Shown: piece by piece, positions 15,787 to 25,719 of the stretch | Position numbering within the stretch: position 1 is the first letter of the stretch | Layout: the number at the start of each line of letters is the position of its first letter | Origin: Romboutsia lituseburensis | GTDB lineage: Bacteria; Bacillota; Clostridia; Peptostreptococcales; Peptostreptococcaceae | Length of the DNA: 64,000 nt | Direction: 5' to 3' | Assembly (NCBI RefSeq): GCF_024723825.1 | Contig: NZ_JANQBQ010000001.1 | Location: forward strand, 1,736,001 to 1,800,000 | Notes under the pieces: generated by a model | What the model was told of the DNA's origin: nothing | The model's input: the letters and a program-made list of their open reading frames with translations, nothing else | The model's database searches: none | Translations under genes and position numbers: made by a program

Positions 15787-17004
15787 TTACTTTTTCTTTA
15801 TTCCTATTACCTTAGGTTGACTCTCATCAGTTTCTGAATCTTTAGATGCTTCAATTGGTTCTTTTTTATTTTCTTTTTTATTTGAAACTTTTTGCTTATT
15901 ATTAGCTTTATATATATTCATTATTTCATTATATATAAGATCTATAGCTTCTGGCTTTCCTATTTCCATACTAGCATTAGCCATGTCAATTAACTTTTCT
16001 TTATCACCTAAAAGTTTAAATACAGTTTCATTTAAATTTTGAGGTGTTAAATCTTTTTCTAATATAGCTATCCCAGCACCTTGTTTTTCTATACTTTTAG
16101 CATTATACTCTTGATGGTTCTCTGCTGTATATGCCTTTGGTATTATTATTGATGGTTTTCCAAGTGCTGTTATTTCTGCTAAAGATATAGCTCCTGCACT
16201 ACCTATAACTAAATCACTTGCAGCTAAAGCATTAGCCATATCTTCTAAATATGGTACTACTCTTTGGTATGGCTTCAACTGTATATCTGAAATACTATTT
16301 GAAAACTCTTCATAATAATATTTTCCGGTTGCAAATATAAACGCAATATCATCTTTAACCATATTTTCAATAACTAATCTCATTGCATTGTTTATATCTT
16401 CTGATCCTCCACTACCACCATAGCAAAGTACCATCTTTTTATCTTCTGTTATTCCTAAATTTCTTCTTGCAGAATTCTTTCTTGCCATTAATATCTCTTT
16501 TCTTACTGGATTTCCTGTAAGAACTAATTTATCCCTTGTTCCTTCAGGGAATCTTTGATGTGAATCTTCAAAACTTGTTAAAACTTTAGTTACCATTTTA
16601 GCAAGTATTTTATTTGTGACACCAGGAAAAGAATTTTGTTCATGTATAACAGTTGGAACTTTGTTCATAGATGCATTAAATAGTACAGGACCACTTACAT
16701 ATCCACCTGTACCTATAACTAAATCCGGCTTAAATTTTTTAACAACTTTTCTTGATTGTTCTAATCCTTTAAATAATTTAAAAACTCTTTTTACATTATC
16801 AAAGTCTATTTTTCTTTTAAATCCTTGAACTGTAACCGTCTTTAGTTCATATCCATACTTAGGAACTATTTCTGACTCAATTCCTTTAGCAGTTCCTACA
16901 AACACTATTTCAGCTTCAGGATGTTCTTCTTTTATTCTATTTGCGATGGCTATAGCTGGATAAACATGACCCCCAGTACCTCCACCTGATAATAAAACTT
17001 TCAT
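15787..17004 (-). CDS. murG: Lipid II synthase MurG (GlcNAc transferase)
   Basis: A 405-residue MurG. The first glycine-rich loop SGGGTGGHVYPA, the membrane-associated segment and the second loop CYGGSGGSEDINNA are present, as is the acceptor region VIGSAGAISLAEITALGKPS. It transfers GlcNAc to lipid I at the inner membrane face. It is longer than usual by about 40 residues: a charged, low-complexity Lys/Glu/Ser tail (from NNKQKVSNKKE to the end). It follows spoVE by 14 bp. Confidence 0.97.
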   Translation of the reverse strand: MKVLLSGGGTGGHVYPAIAIANRIKEEHPEAEIVFVGTAKGIESEIVPKYGYELKTVTVQGFKRKIDFDNVKRVFKLFKGLEQSRKVVKKFKPDLVIGTGGYVSGPVLFNASMNKVPTVIHEQNSFPGVTNKILAKMVTKVLTSFEDSHQRFPEGTRDKLVLTGNPVRKEILMARKNSARRNLGITEDKKMVLCYGGSGGSEDINNAMRLVIENMVKDDIAFIFATGKYYYEEFSNSISDIQLKPYQRVVPYLEDMANALAASDLVIGSAGAISLAEITALGKPSIIIPKAYTAENHQEYNAKSIEKQGAGIAILEKDLTPQNLNETVFKLLGDKEKLIDMANASMEIGKPEAIDLIYNEIMNIYKANNKQKVSNKKENKKEPIEASKDSETDESQPKVIGIKKK

Positions 17005-17018
17005 TTAATCATCTCCTG

Positions 17019-18149
17019 TTAGTTAATTTTGACATTTTTTGAGATGTTTAACACTATACCTATAGCGCTCATAAATATTACAAGGGATGTACCTCCATAA
17101 CTTACAAATGGCAGGGCAACTCCTGTAACAGGCATTGATGAAGTTGCTACAGCTATATTTAGCGCTGCTTGTATTCCTATTTGAGCACCTATACCCATAA
17201 CAACCATACATGCAAATACATTAGAGCATTTTAAAGCAATTCTTACACATCTATATACTAATATTACAAATAGCATTATAACTATTGCACATCCTATAAG
17301 TCCTAACTCCTCACCTATTATAGCAAATATAAAATCATTTTGTGGTTCTGGTATATAGAACCATTTCTGTTGACTCTTTCCTAGTCCCATTCCAAATAGT
17401 CCACCTGATCCAAGAGCATAAAGACCTTGTATGACTTGATATCCATTACCTAATGGATCTTGAAATGGATCTAAGAATGATAATATACGCTTTAGTCTGT
17501 ACTCTGATGTCAATCCAAGTGCTAAGAATAATGCAACCCCACACCCAAACATGGCACCTACAAATTTCATGTCCATTCCAGCAACAAATATCATAACAAA
17601 TGTTACTAGTATTATTGTTCCTGCAGTTGACATATTAGGTTGTAGCATTATTAATCCAAAAAATAAGCATGGTATTAATATTAGTGGTAAAACACCTTTT
17701 GTCAATGATTTAATTTTATCATATCTTTTTTCTATTAATTTTGCAGTTATTATTATTGTAGCAAATTTGGCAATCTCTGCAGGCTGAATTGTAAATGCAC
17801 CTACTCCTAACCATCTTCTTGCACCGTTAGCCTTTATTCCTAACGGAGTTAATACTAATAACAGTAATACTATAGCTACAATACCTATAGTTTTGGCATT
17901 CTTCTCCCAAAATCTATAATCAATATTAGACATTATTATCATACTAATAAAACCTAGTATTGCATAGATAGTGTTTCTTTTTAGAAAAAAATAAGCATCA
18001 TGGTGCTTAAACGAAGATTGAACAAAACTTGCGCTAAACACCATGATGATTCCTATAAATACTAAAAGCATTGTTGTATAAAATATTACACTATCAAATT
18101 CAGTTTTAATTCCCTTGTCAATTCGTTTTTTAAGAGCTTCCTTAGGCAT
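17019..18149 (-). CDS. spoVE: SEDS glycosyltransferase SpoVE/FtsW
   Basis: A 376-residue polytopic SEDS protein with about ten membrane helices. The family motif KSQQKWFYIPEPQNDFIFAI and the ending GVALPFVSYGGTS are present. SEDS proteins polymerise lipid II together with a class B PBP; the partner here is SpoVD, six genes upstream in the same cluster. Position between murD and murG is that of B. subtilis spoVE, which makes spore cortex. FtsW is the alternative name; with no other SEDS gene in the window, vegetative use cannot be excluded. Start has GGAGGT at a rather long 12-nt spacing. Confidence 0.88.
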   Translation of the reverse strand: MPKEALKKRIDKGIKTEFDSVIFYTTMLLVFIGIIMVFSASFVQSSFKHHDAYFFLKRNTIYAILGFISMIIMSNIDYRFWEKNAKTIGIVAIVLLLLVLTPLGIKANGARRWLGVGAFTIQPAEIAKFATIIITAKLIEKRYDKIKSLTKGVLPLILIPCLFFGLIMLQPNMSTAGTIILVTFVMIFVAGMDMKFVGAMFGCGVALFLALGLTSEYRLKRILSFLDPFQDPLGNGYQVIQGLYALGSGGLFGMGLGKSQQKWFYIPEPQNDFIFAIIGEELGLIGCAIVIMLFVILVYRCVRIALKCSNVFACMVVMGIGAQIGIQAALNIAVATSSMPVTGVALPFVSYGGTSLVIFMSAIGIVLNISKNVKIN

Positions 18150-18184
18150 TTTGACAGACTTACCTCCATTCCCGAGGCAAGAGG

Positions 18185-19543
18185 TTATTTTAAATTGTGT
18201 ACATTCTCTTTGAAGTCATTACCCCTTACTTCAAAACTTTTATACATATCCCAACTTGCACAAGCTGGCGAAAGAAGTACTACTTCATTTTTATTTGCAA
18301 GTTTATAAGAAGTATTTACTGCTTCTTTCATATCTTTTACTATATATATTTCTTTAAATCCTTTTTCTTTTGCACACTTTTCTATCTTGGGCGCTGTTTC
18401 TCCTAACAAAACAAGTGCTCTTACATTATTTTCAGCAACTTCTAGTAATTCATCAAAGCTACTTTGCTTATCCATTCCTCCAGCTATTAGTATTATATTA
18501 TTTTTATAAGACTGTATGGCTTTAATAGTTGAATCAGGATTTGTTCCTTTTGAGTCATTAACAAACATAACTCCATTTAAACTTTTTACAAACTCTTGTC
18601 TATGCTCTACTGCAGCAAATGTCTTTAATACATCCTTTATAACCTCTATATTAACATTACATGCATAAGTTATGCCTATAGCAGCCATGCAGTTTTCTAG
18701 GTTATGATTACCTGGTAAGCTTAGCTCTTCTTTGTTTAAAAGAACTATTTTTTCATCTATGTCTATAACTATATTATTGTCTTTATCTAAATATATTCCT
18801 TCTTCTAATTGTTTTTTTCTTGAGAAGAATATTTTTTTAGCTTTAACTTTTTCAGATAACAATCTAACTTTTTCATCGTCATAATTTAATATACAAAAAT
18901 CATCACTATTCTGATTCATAAATATTCTAGCCTTAGCTTCTATATAATTTTCCATAGTGTGATGTCTATTTAAATGATCTTCTGTAAAGTTTAATATTGC
19001 ACTAACTTTTGGTTTGAAAGTATCTATACTCTCTAATTGAAAACTGCTTAATTCTGTTACTAAAACAGATTTTTCGTCAGCAACTCCCACTGTATCTATA
19101 ACTGGATTACCAATATTTCCAACAATATATGTATCAGTCTGTGATTTTTTAAATATCTCACCCACTAAGCTAGTTGTTGTTGTTTTTCCATTTGTACCTG
19201 TTATACCTATAAATGTAGGATTATTCGAAAGTGTATATGCTAATTCAACTTCACCAATTATTTTTATATTATTATCTTTTAATTTTAATATAAAATGTAA
19301 ATCTAGAGGAACTCCTGGTGATACTACTACTAAATCTATATCATCAACATTTTCTGGATGATATCCTAAAATATATTCTACACTACTTAAATGTTCTAGT
19401 TCTTTAAGTATTTCACTTAGTTTCTCTTTATCTTTTATATCATTAACTATTATATTTGCACCTAATTTATCTAAATGCTTGATTGTAGATATACCTGTTT
19501 TTGCAAGTCCTACTAATAAGACTTTCTTATTTTTTAGGTTCAT
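18185..19543 (-). CDS. murD: UDP-N-acetylmuramoyl-L-alanine:D-glutamate ligase MurD
   Basis: A 452-residue Mur ligase. N-terminal Rossmann-like fold (KVLLVGLAKTG), the ATP loop GITGTNGKTTTTSL, and the C-terminal domain with VFVNDSKGTNPDST and ILIAGGMDK, as usual in MurD. It adds D-Glu to UDP-MurNAc-L-Ala in the cytoplasm. It lies 17 bp after mraY and 35 bp before spoVE in the dcw operon. Confidence 0.97.
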   Translation of the reverse strand: MNLKNKKVLLVGLAKTGISTIKHLDKLGANIIVNDIKDKEKLSEILKELEHLSSVEYILGYHPENVDDIDLVVVSPGVPLDLHFILKLKDNNIKIIGEVELAYTLSNNPTFIGITGTNGKTTTTSLVGEIFKKSQTDTYIVGNIGNPVIDTVGVADEKSVLVTELSSFQLESIDTFKPKVSAILNFTEDHLNRHHTMENYIEAKARIFMNQNSDDFCILNYDDEKVRLLSEKVKAKKIFFSRKKQLEEGIYLDKDNNIVIDIDEKIVLLNKEELSLPGNHNLENCMAAIGITYACNVNIEVIKDVLKTFAAVEHRQEFVKSLNGVMFVNDSKGTNPDSTIKAIQSYKNNIILIAGGMDKQSSFDELLEVAENNVRALVLLGETAPKIEKCAKEKGFKEIYIVKDMKEAVNTSYKLANKNEVVLLSPACASWDMYKSFEVRGNDFKENVHNLK

Positions 19544-19559
19544 TTTTATACCCCCAACT

Positions 19560-20525
19560 TTAGAATATTGCTATTATACCTATCCATGCTAATATTACAG
19601 TAGTTATCCAGAATATGAAAACAACTCTTGTTTCTGGCCATCCACATTGTTCAAAATGGTGATGTATTGGTGCCATTTTAAATATTCTTTTCTTTCTTAA
19701 TTTGAAAGAACCTACTTGAAGTATTACTGAGATAGCTTCTGCAAAATATATACCTCCAACTAAAGGTATTAATAATATTGAGTTCGTTAATACAGAGAAT
19801 GCAACAACAGCACCACCTAGTGCCATAGAACCCGTATCACCCATAAATATCTTAGCTGGATAAGAATTAAATCCTAAAAATCCTAGACAAGCTCCTACAG
19901 TAGCTGCTGCTAATACTGCAACATCCGGATTTACTGTTACAGATGATGCAAGTAGCATAAAGAATGTTGATACTATTAATGTTACTCCTGATGCTAAACC
20001 ATCTAATCCATCTGTTAAGTTTACTGCATTAACTATTCCCACTATTATGAATGTCATTATTGGAACATATAATGTTCCTAAATTTATAACAGCGTCAGTA
20101 AATGGTATCACAAGTTGTGATGCACTTGGTGACGATGTATATTGATAATATGATATATATAAAGCTAAAGCAAATTGAAGCACTATTTTTTGCCATGGCT
20201 TTAATCCCAATGATCTTCTTTTCTTTATTATTATAAAGTCATCTATAAACCCTACTAAACCAAATCCTACAATTGATATTAATCCTACCATCATATCTGG
20301 ACCAACTTTGCTTCTAGTAAGTCCTGTAACTAATATAGCTACTATCATTAATATTCCACCCATAGTAGGTGTTCCATTTTTAGCTAAATGTGTTTTGGGT
20401 CCATCGTCTCTAACGGTTTGACCGAATTTAAATTTAGTTAACATAGGTATAAATATTGGGCCTAATATAACTACTATTAGAAATGAAATCATTGATGTAT
20501 AAGTAAGTTCTGTTATTCCTAACAT
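19560..20525 (-). CDS. mraY: Phospho-MurNAc-pentapeptide transferase MraY
   Basis: A 321-residue integral membrane enzyme with about ten helices that moves phospho-MurNAc-pentapeptide to undecaprenyl phosphate (lipid I). Motifs seen: FVDD-type acidic pair in GFIDDFIII, NAVNLTDGLDGLASG, FMGDTGSMALGG and the cytosolic APIHHHFEQCGW. GAGAGGAG precedes ATG. Part of the dcw run between murF and murD. Confidence 0.98.
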   Translation of the reverse strand: MLGITELTYTSMISFLIVVILGPIFIPMLTKFKFGQTVRDDGPKTHLAKNGTPTMGGILMIVAILVTGLTRSKVGPDMMVGLISIVGFGLVGFIDDFIIIKKRRSLGLKPWQKIVLQFALALYISYYQYTSSPSASQLVIPFTDAVINLGTLYVPIMTFIIVGIVNAVNLTDGLDGLASGVTLIVSTFFMLLASSVTVNPDVAVLAAATVGACLGFLGFNSYPAKIFMGDTGSMALGGAVVAFSVLTNSILLIPLVGGIYFAEAISVILQVGSFKLRKKRIFKMAPIHHHFEQCGWPETRVVFIFWITTVILAWIGIIAIF

Positions 20526-20566
20526 AATATATCTCCTCTCCCTTGTTGGCTATTTCTTTCGTTTTA

Positions 20567-21940
20567 TTACTTATTTAGATATTCTACTATTTTTTCTAAT
20601 TTCATACCTCTAGATGCCTTTACTAATATTACATCTTCATCTTTTAGTAAATTATCAATTTCATTAATAGCATCTTCTTTTGTACTAAAATGATGTATGT
20701 TTTCTTTATTAAATCCTAATTTTTCTGATTCTTTTCCTATAAAATTAGAATCATTACCTATAGTTAACAATACATCTGTATTATTTATAATCGATTCTCC
20801 TACTAATCTATGACCATACTCTGCATGCTCACCCATTTCAAACATATCTCCAAGTACAGCAACTCTTCTGCTTTTGTATCTTCCAAGAATTTTTAACGCT
20901 GCCTTCATCGAGTCAGGGCTAGCATTGTATGCATCATTTATTATTGTAAACTTATCAGTTTTAAGTATATCTAGTCTCATTTTTGTAGCTTTGAAGTTTC
21001 TTAAACCTGATTTTATTTCATCAAGAGAAAGTCCAAGACTTCTTCCAACTAATATAGCAGCCATAGCATTATATACATTGTGTTCTCCTACTGTTGGTAT
21101 AAATATTTCTTCTTCTTTACCATCCATTATACATATAAATGTAATGCTATCTTCTGTCATTTCATATCTATCACAATATATATCATTTTCTTTACTAAAT
21201 CCAAATGTTTGTAATTTAAATAAATGATTTTGATCTTTTAATGTCGATAGAAATTTATCATCCCCATTTACTACTAGTGTACTTGAAGAATCAAAATTAG
21301 TTGTTATCTCCATTTTGGCTTTTAAAATTCCTTCTTGAGAACCTAAATTTTCAATATGAGATAAACCTATATTTGATATTACACCAATTTTAGGATTAAC
21401 TATATTTGCTAAATATTCAATTTCATTAAATCCTGACATGCCCATTTCTATTACTGCACACTCATGATATTCATTTAAGTTAAATAATGTTAAAGGAACA
21501 CCTAATTGATTATTTAAATTTCCTTCATTTTTTAAAGTATTAAGTTTAGAACTTACAGTTGCAAAAACCATATCTCTTGTCGTAGTTTTTCCTACACTTC
21601 CTGTTATCCCTATATATGGTATATCAAATTTAGATTTGTAATATTTACCTATATCTCCAACAGCAATCTCGCTATCTTTGACTTCTATTAAATTTATGTC
21701 CGAACTATCTAAATTTATGCCACTACTTTCATTTTTTATAAAAGTTTTGCATCCATTTTCATAAGCAGACTTTATAAATTGATGTCCATCTAAGTTTTCT
21801 CCTACTATAGCTACAAATACATTATCTTTATTTGCAAGTCTACTATCTATAACAACGTCATTTACAAGGTCATTTTCATTACCAATTACTAAGTTACCTT
21901 TCGTTGCAAGTACTAACTCTTTTATTGTTAGACTTTTCAT
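20567..21940 (-). CDS. murF: UDP-MurNAc-tripeptide:D-Ala-D-Ala ligase MurF
   Basis: A 457-residue Mur ligase with the ATP loop GITGSVGKTTTRDM, EMGMSGFNEIEYLA typical of MurF, and NDAYNASPDSMKAAL followed by AVLGDMFEMGEH. It adds D-Ala-D-Ala to complete the pentapeptide. It takes the place that murE has in the B. subtilis cluster; the murE of this window is 17 kb away (38438-39937). AAAGGAGG precedes ATG. A strong hairpin in the 174-bp gap separates it from spoVD. Confidence 0.97.
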   Translation of the reverse strand: MKSLTIKELVLATKGNLVIGNENDLVNDVVIDSRLANKDNVFVAIVGENLDGHQFIKSAYENGCKTFIKNESSGINLDSSDINLIEVKDSEIAVGDIGKYYKSKFDIPYIGITGSVGKTTTRDMVFATVSSKLNTLKNEGNLNNQLGVPLTLFNLNEYHECAVIEMGMSGFNEIEYLANIVNPKIGVISNIGLSHIENLGSQEGILKAKMEITTNFDSSSTLVVNGDDKFLSTLKDQNHLFKLQTFGFSKENDIYCDRYEMTEDSITFICIMDGKEEEIFIPTVGEHNVYNAMAAILVGRSLGLSLDEIKSGLRNFKATKMRLDILKTDKFTIINDAYNASPDSMKAALKILGRYKSRRVAVLGDMFEMGEHAEYGHRLVGESIINNTDVLLTIGNDSNFIGKESEKLGFNKENIHHFSTKEDAINEIDNLLKDEDVILVKASRGMKLEKIVEYLNK

Positions 21941-21984
21941 TTTTAATCCTCCTTTAAGTCTTTTAGGCTATTGTTAGCTAAATT

Positions 21985-22024
21985 TCCTAATAAAGGGCAA
22001 TGTATACCCAAATATACATTGCCC
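21985..22024 (-). terminator. Strong hairpin between spoVD and murF (attenuator or weak terminator)
   Basis: Perfect 12-bp stem GGGCAATGTATA (21995-22006) with TATACATTGCCC (22013-22024) and a 6-nt loop. On the minus strand only TTTATTA follows, so termination may be partial. It could lower expression of murF and later genes relative to spoVD, or act as an RNA processing signal. Confidence 0.65.
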
Positions 22025-22113
22025 CAAACTAATCTTAACTTAATAATTATATACTATATTTTTATTTTTTTGAAGGTATTTCTAACTATATGTTAAGAAT
22101 CTTTTACTTTTAA

Positions 22114-24093
22114 TTATTTAAAGTATAACATTATACCAGAACCTTCAGCCACTTTTACACCAGGTTTTGGGAACATATCAACAACTTTTGTGCCTTTTTC
22201 TATATTTATATCTGTATCTAAATTAGGATTTAATTTTACTTCTTCTAATTCTTTTACTGCATCTTCTATTGGTAAATTTCTTACATCAGGAACTTCTACC
22301 TGTGTTTTTTCAAACTCTTTCTTTTCTTTTTCACTATATTTCGGTTCTACACCTAAATATTTTAAAGAATCATTCATAACTTCTTTTACTATTGGACCTG
22401 CTGTACTACTACCAAATGCCATTACTCCTGTTGGCTCATCAACAATTGCTAGAACTACAATTTGAGGATTATCAGTAGGAGCTATTCCTATAAATGAACA
22501 TATATATTTTCCAGAAGCATATCTTCCATCTATAACTTTTTGAGCCGTACCAGTTTTACCACCTATTCTATATCCTGGTATATAAGCTTTATTTCCTGAA
22601 CCTACACTTACAACTGACTCTAATATTGACATCATCTTTTCAGATGTTTGTTTAGATATAACCTGTCTAACTACCTTTGGAGGTATCTCTTCTGTCATAT
22701 TGCCTTTATTATCAGTATAACCTTTTACAACTCTTGGCTTCATTAGATTTCCATCATTAGCAACAGATGATATCGCTGTTATTAACTGTATAGGTGTTAA
22801 TGAATTGGCTTGACCAAAAGATATAGTAGCCAATTCTACTGGTCCTACATTTTTTTCATTATGTAATATACCTTTACCTTCTCCAGGTAAATCTATTCCT
22901 GTTTTATCCATAAAACCAAAAGCTTCTATATAATCATACATCTTTTTGACACCTAATCTTTTTCCAACTTCCATAAATACAGGGTTACATGAGTTTTGAA
23001 CACCTTGTTCAAATGTTTGTTCCCCATGAGGTCTATAATGTCTCCAGCATTTAAGTCTCTGACCTGCAATTGTTACACCACCTGTACAAGTGAATTTTTC
23101 CCCATCTTTGATTACATTTTCTTCTAACCCTGCAGAAGATGTAATTATTTTAAATGTAGATCCCGGTTCGTATGTATCACTTACAACTGGATTTCTCCAC
23201 ATTTGATAGTATCCTTTAATCTTATTTTTATCATCATATTTATCTAACTCTTCTTCATAATAAGGATATATTGGTGTTCTTGGATCGTTAGGGTTATAAT
23301 CTGGTTTAGATGCAAGAGATAGTATATCACCAGTTCTTGGATCCATAGCTACAACAGTCACTCTTTTTGCATTATTTAATTCATATGCTTTTTGAGCTGC
23401 TTTTTCTGAATAATGCTGAATTACCTCATCTATAGTAAGAACTAATCCATCACCCTGAGTAGGTTCATAGTATTTTTCCATACCTCTTGGTATCTCCCTA
23501 CCAGAAGCATCTGTACTAACAATTAATTTTCCTGACTTTCCTTTTAAATGTTTATCATAATTCATTTCTATACCAGCTATACCTTGTGAATCTGACGATG
23601 TATGACCTAATACATAAGGAGCAAAGTTTCCATATGGATAATATCTTTGATTATCTTCTGCGACCCATATACCTGGTATTTTCGCTTCTCTTATTTTTGT
23701 TGCCTTGTCATCATCTATCCATCTTTCGATTTTAACTAAAGCCATATTTTTTTTACTTACAAGTTTAAAAACATCTTCATATTCCTTGCCTAAAATTGTA
23801 GATACTGTTTTAGCAGCTTCTTTTTTATCCTTAACTTCTACAGGCTTACACCATACGGTATATTTAGTTACACTTACAGCTAATTCTTTCATATTTTTAT
23901 CATATATTGTACCTCTTTTTGGTTCTATTGGAATTTCTCTGGTCTGTTGATCTGTTGCTTTTGTACTTAGCCATTCACCTTTTACTAATTGTAGATACCC
24001 AGTCCTCATAGTTAAACCCAAAAATAGAGCACATGCCAATATAAGAACAAGTACTAGTCTTTTTTTACTTACTCTTTTTATCTTTTTACTCAA
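22114..24093 (-). CDS. spoVD: SpoVD-type class B penicillin-binding protein with PASTA domain
   Basis: A 659-residue transpeptidase: one membrane helix (11-30), a PBP dimer/pedestal domain (about 55-200), the transpeptidase domain with the active serine S312 in EPGSTFKIIT, QNSCNP and GGKTGTAQK, and one C-terminal PASTA domain (VEVPDVRNLPIEDAVKELEE onward). This matches SpoVD; vegetative PBP2B usually carries two PASTA repeats or none. The start is TTG with AAGGGGG 7 nt upstream. It pairs with SpoVE. In C. difficile the homologous pair is known to serve sporulation. No separate ftsI is found in the window. Confidence 0.95.
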   Translation of the reverse strand: MSKKIKRVSKKRLVLVLILACALFLGLTMRTGYLQLVKGEWLSTKATDQQTREIPIEPKRGTIYDKNMKELAVSVTKYTVWCKPVEVKDKKEAAKTVSTILGKEYEDVFKLVSKKNMALVKIERWIDDDKATKIREAKIPGIWVAEDNQRYYPYGNFAPYVLGHTSSDSQGIAGIEMNYDKHLKGKSGKLIVSTDASGREIPRGMEKYYEPTQGDGLVLTIDEVIQHYSEKAAQKAYELNNAKRVTVVAMDPRTGDILSLASKPDYNPNDPRTPIYPYYEEELDKYDDKNKIKGYYQMWRNPVVSDTYEPGSTFKIITSSAGLEENVIKDGEKFTCTGGVTIAGQRLKCWRHYRPHGEQTFEQGVQNSCNPVFMEVGKRLGVKKMYDYIEAFGFMDKTGIDLPGEGKGILHNEKNVGPVELATISFGQANSLTPIQLITAISSVANDGNLMKPRVVKGYTDNKGNMTEEIPPKVVRQVISKQTSEKMMSILESVVSVGSGNKAYIPGYRIGGKTGTAQKVIDGRYASGKYICSFIGIAPTDNPQIVVLAIVDEPTGVMAFGSSTAGPIVKEVMNDSLKYLGVEPKYSEKEKKEFEKTQVEVPDVRNLPIEDAVKELEEVKLNPNLDTDINIEKGTKVVDMFPKPGVKVAEGSGIMLYFK

Positions 24094-24105
24094 GTGCTTT
24101 CCCCC

Positions 24106-24462
24106 TTACTTTTCAACATCAACGTATCTTATTTGATTTTTATTAGGATAGTCCATATTTAGCTCTTCTTTAGCTTTATTTTCAATCTCTTGTATAGATG
24201 TACTTGTATCAACTTTGGCTTTTAGTTCTTCTAACCTTATCTCTTCTTGTCTTAAATCTTTTTTTAAGTAGTGAATATCATATTTCAAATCTGAAACAAC
24301 TGTATATCCACAAATATTACCTATTACAACACCTAAAGTAATCACCGATATAAAAACTACAGACACTCTTTTTTTTAATTTTTTCTTTCTTTTATTTTTA
24401 TGTTTATTCTTTTTTTCTTTTTTATATTCATTCATGTCCTTAATTTTATTATTTTTTTTCAT
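24106..24462 (-). CDS. ftsL: FtsL-like septum formation protein
   Basis: About 118 residues: a very basic cytoplasmic start (Lys-rich, residues 1-35), one membrane helix (about 36-55) and a short coiled coil outside (DLKYDIHYLKKDLRQEEIRL). This is the FtsL/DivIC layout, and the gene occupies the ftsL place just before the class B PBP. The ATG at 24460-24462 is preferred because GAGGGTGG lies a few bases upstream; an ATG five codons earlier lies inside that ribosome site region and has none of its own. Sequence identity in this family is low, so the name rests on shape and position. Confidence 0.82.
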   Translation of the reverse strand: MKKNNKIKDMNEYKKEKKNKHKNKRKKKLKKRVSVVFISVITLGVVIGNICGYTVVSDLKYDIHYLKKDLRQEEIRLEELKAKVDTSTSIQEIENKAKEELNMDYPNKNQIRYVDVEK

Positions 24463-24706
24463 ACATACCACCCTCATAGTTTAAATTGAATCTCTATATT
24501 ATTTAATCTAAACTCATACTTAAATTAACCATCTATATTATATTTGTTGCTTGGAAACAAGCTTCCTTTAAACTTTTCTCGTAAAATTAATACATAAAAA
24601 CACAAATTTAAGTATATTAATTCATAAAATATTAAATTAACTTTATTTAGAACTTTTTTATTAAAATTTCAGATACAATATATCAAAACTTAAATTTTCA
24701 AACAAA

Positions 24707-24744
24707 AAAGCTATAACTTAAGTAATTACTTAAGTTATAGCTTT
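24707..24744 (-). terminator. Rho-independent terminator after rsmH
   Basis: Perfect 18-bp stem (24707-24724 with 24727-24744; core GCTATAACTTAAGTA) with a 2-nt apex, followed on the minus strand by TTTTTTG. It splits lgt-rsmH from the ftsL-spoVD run. Confidence 0.92.
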
Positions 24745-24752
24745 AATTTTAT

Positions 24753-25688
24753 TTATATTCTTTCTGCAACCCTTAATTTAGCACTTCTACTCCTTGGATT
24801 TACTTCTACTTCTTCATTAGTAGGAAGTATTGGCTTTCTTGTTATTACTTTTACAAGAGATTCTTTATCACATTGACATATAGGTAAATGCGATGGGCAT
24901 ACACAATCAAGAGCTAAATCTCTAAATTCATTTTTTACTATTCTATCTTCTAAAGAATGGAATGTAATTATACAAACCCTTCCACCTTCATTCATTATAG
25001 ATACAGCATCATCTATCATATTAGTTATTACACCTAATTCATTATTAACTTCTATTCTAATCGCTTGGAACGTTCTTTTAGCTGGATGTGGTCCATCTAT
25101 TCTAGCTTTCTTAGGTATAGCTTTCTTAATCACGTCTACAAGCTCCCCAGTTGTCTCTATAGGCTTTTCTTTTCTTTCTTCTACTATAAATTTAGCTATT
25201 CGCTTTGCCCAGTTATCTTCTCCATAATCTTTTATTATTTTTGCAAGTTCATCTTCACTATAGGTATTTACTACATCATATGCCGAAAAATCACATCTAA
25301 CATCCATTCTCATATCAAGAGGTGCATCTTGCATATAAGAAAAACCTCTATCAGCCTCATCCAATTGATGAGATGACACACCTAAATCAGCAAGTACACC
25401 ATCTATTTTATTTACACCTATTTTAGCTAGTTCTTCTTTTATATTTTCAAAATTACTATGAACAAATTTTACTCTATCACTGTATTCACTTAATCTTTCT
25501 TTAGCTGTTGCGATTGCATTTTTATCTTGATCAAATCCGATAAATAATCCTTTATCTGATAATCTCTTTACTATTTCTTTTGAGTGACCAGCTCCACCCA
25601 TTGTACAGTCTACATATACACCATCTGGCTTTATATTTAAATTATCTATACACTCATTTAAGAGTACTGATACGTGATGAAATTCCAT
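24753..25688 (-). CDS. rsmH: 16S rRNA (cytosine1402-N4)-methyltransferase RsmH
   Basis: A 311-residue SAM-dependent methyltransferase (MraW). Seen: [11 protein letters not shown], the SAM loop [40 protein letters not shown] and [13 protein letters not shown]. It methylates C1402 of 16S rRNA. It normally follows mraZ at the head of the dcw cluster; there is no mraZ here, and lgt is the gene upstream (31 bp), with which it is probably co-transcribed. Confidence 0.98.
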   Translation of the reverse strand: MEFHHVSVLLNECIDNLNIKPDGVYVDCTMGGAGHSKEIVKRLSDKGLFIGFDQDKNAIATAKERLSEYSDRVKFVHSNFENIKEELAKIGVNKIDGVLADLGVSSHQLDEADRGFSYMQDAPLDMRMDVRCDFSAYDVVNTYSEDELAKIIKDYGEDNWAKRIAKFIVEERKEKPIETTGELVDVIKKAIPKKARIDGPHPAKRTFQAIRIEVNNELGVITNMIDDAVSIMNEGGRVCIITFHSLEDRIVKNEFRDLALDCVCPSHLPICQCDKESLVKVITRKPILPTNEEVEVNPRSRSAKLRVAERI

Positions 25689-25719
25689 TTTGACTATTCT
25701 CCTTAATTACTTACTATTT

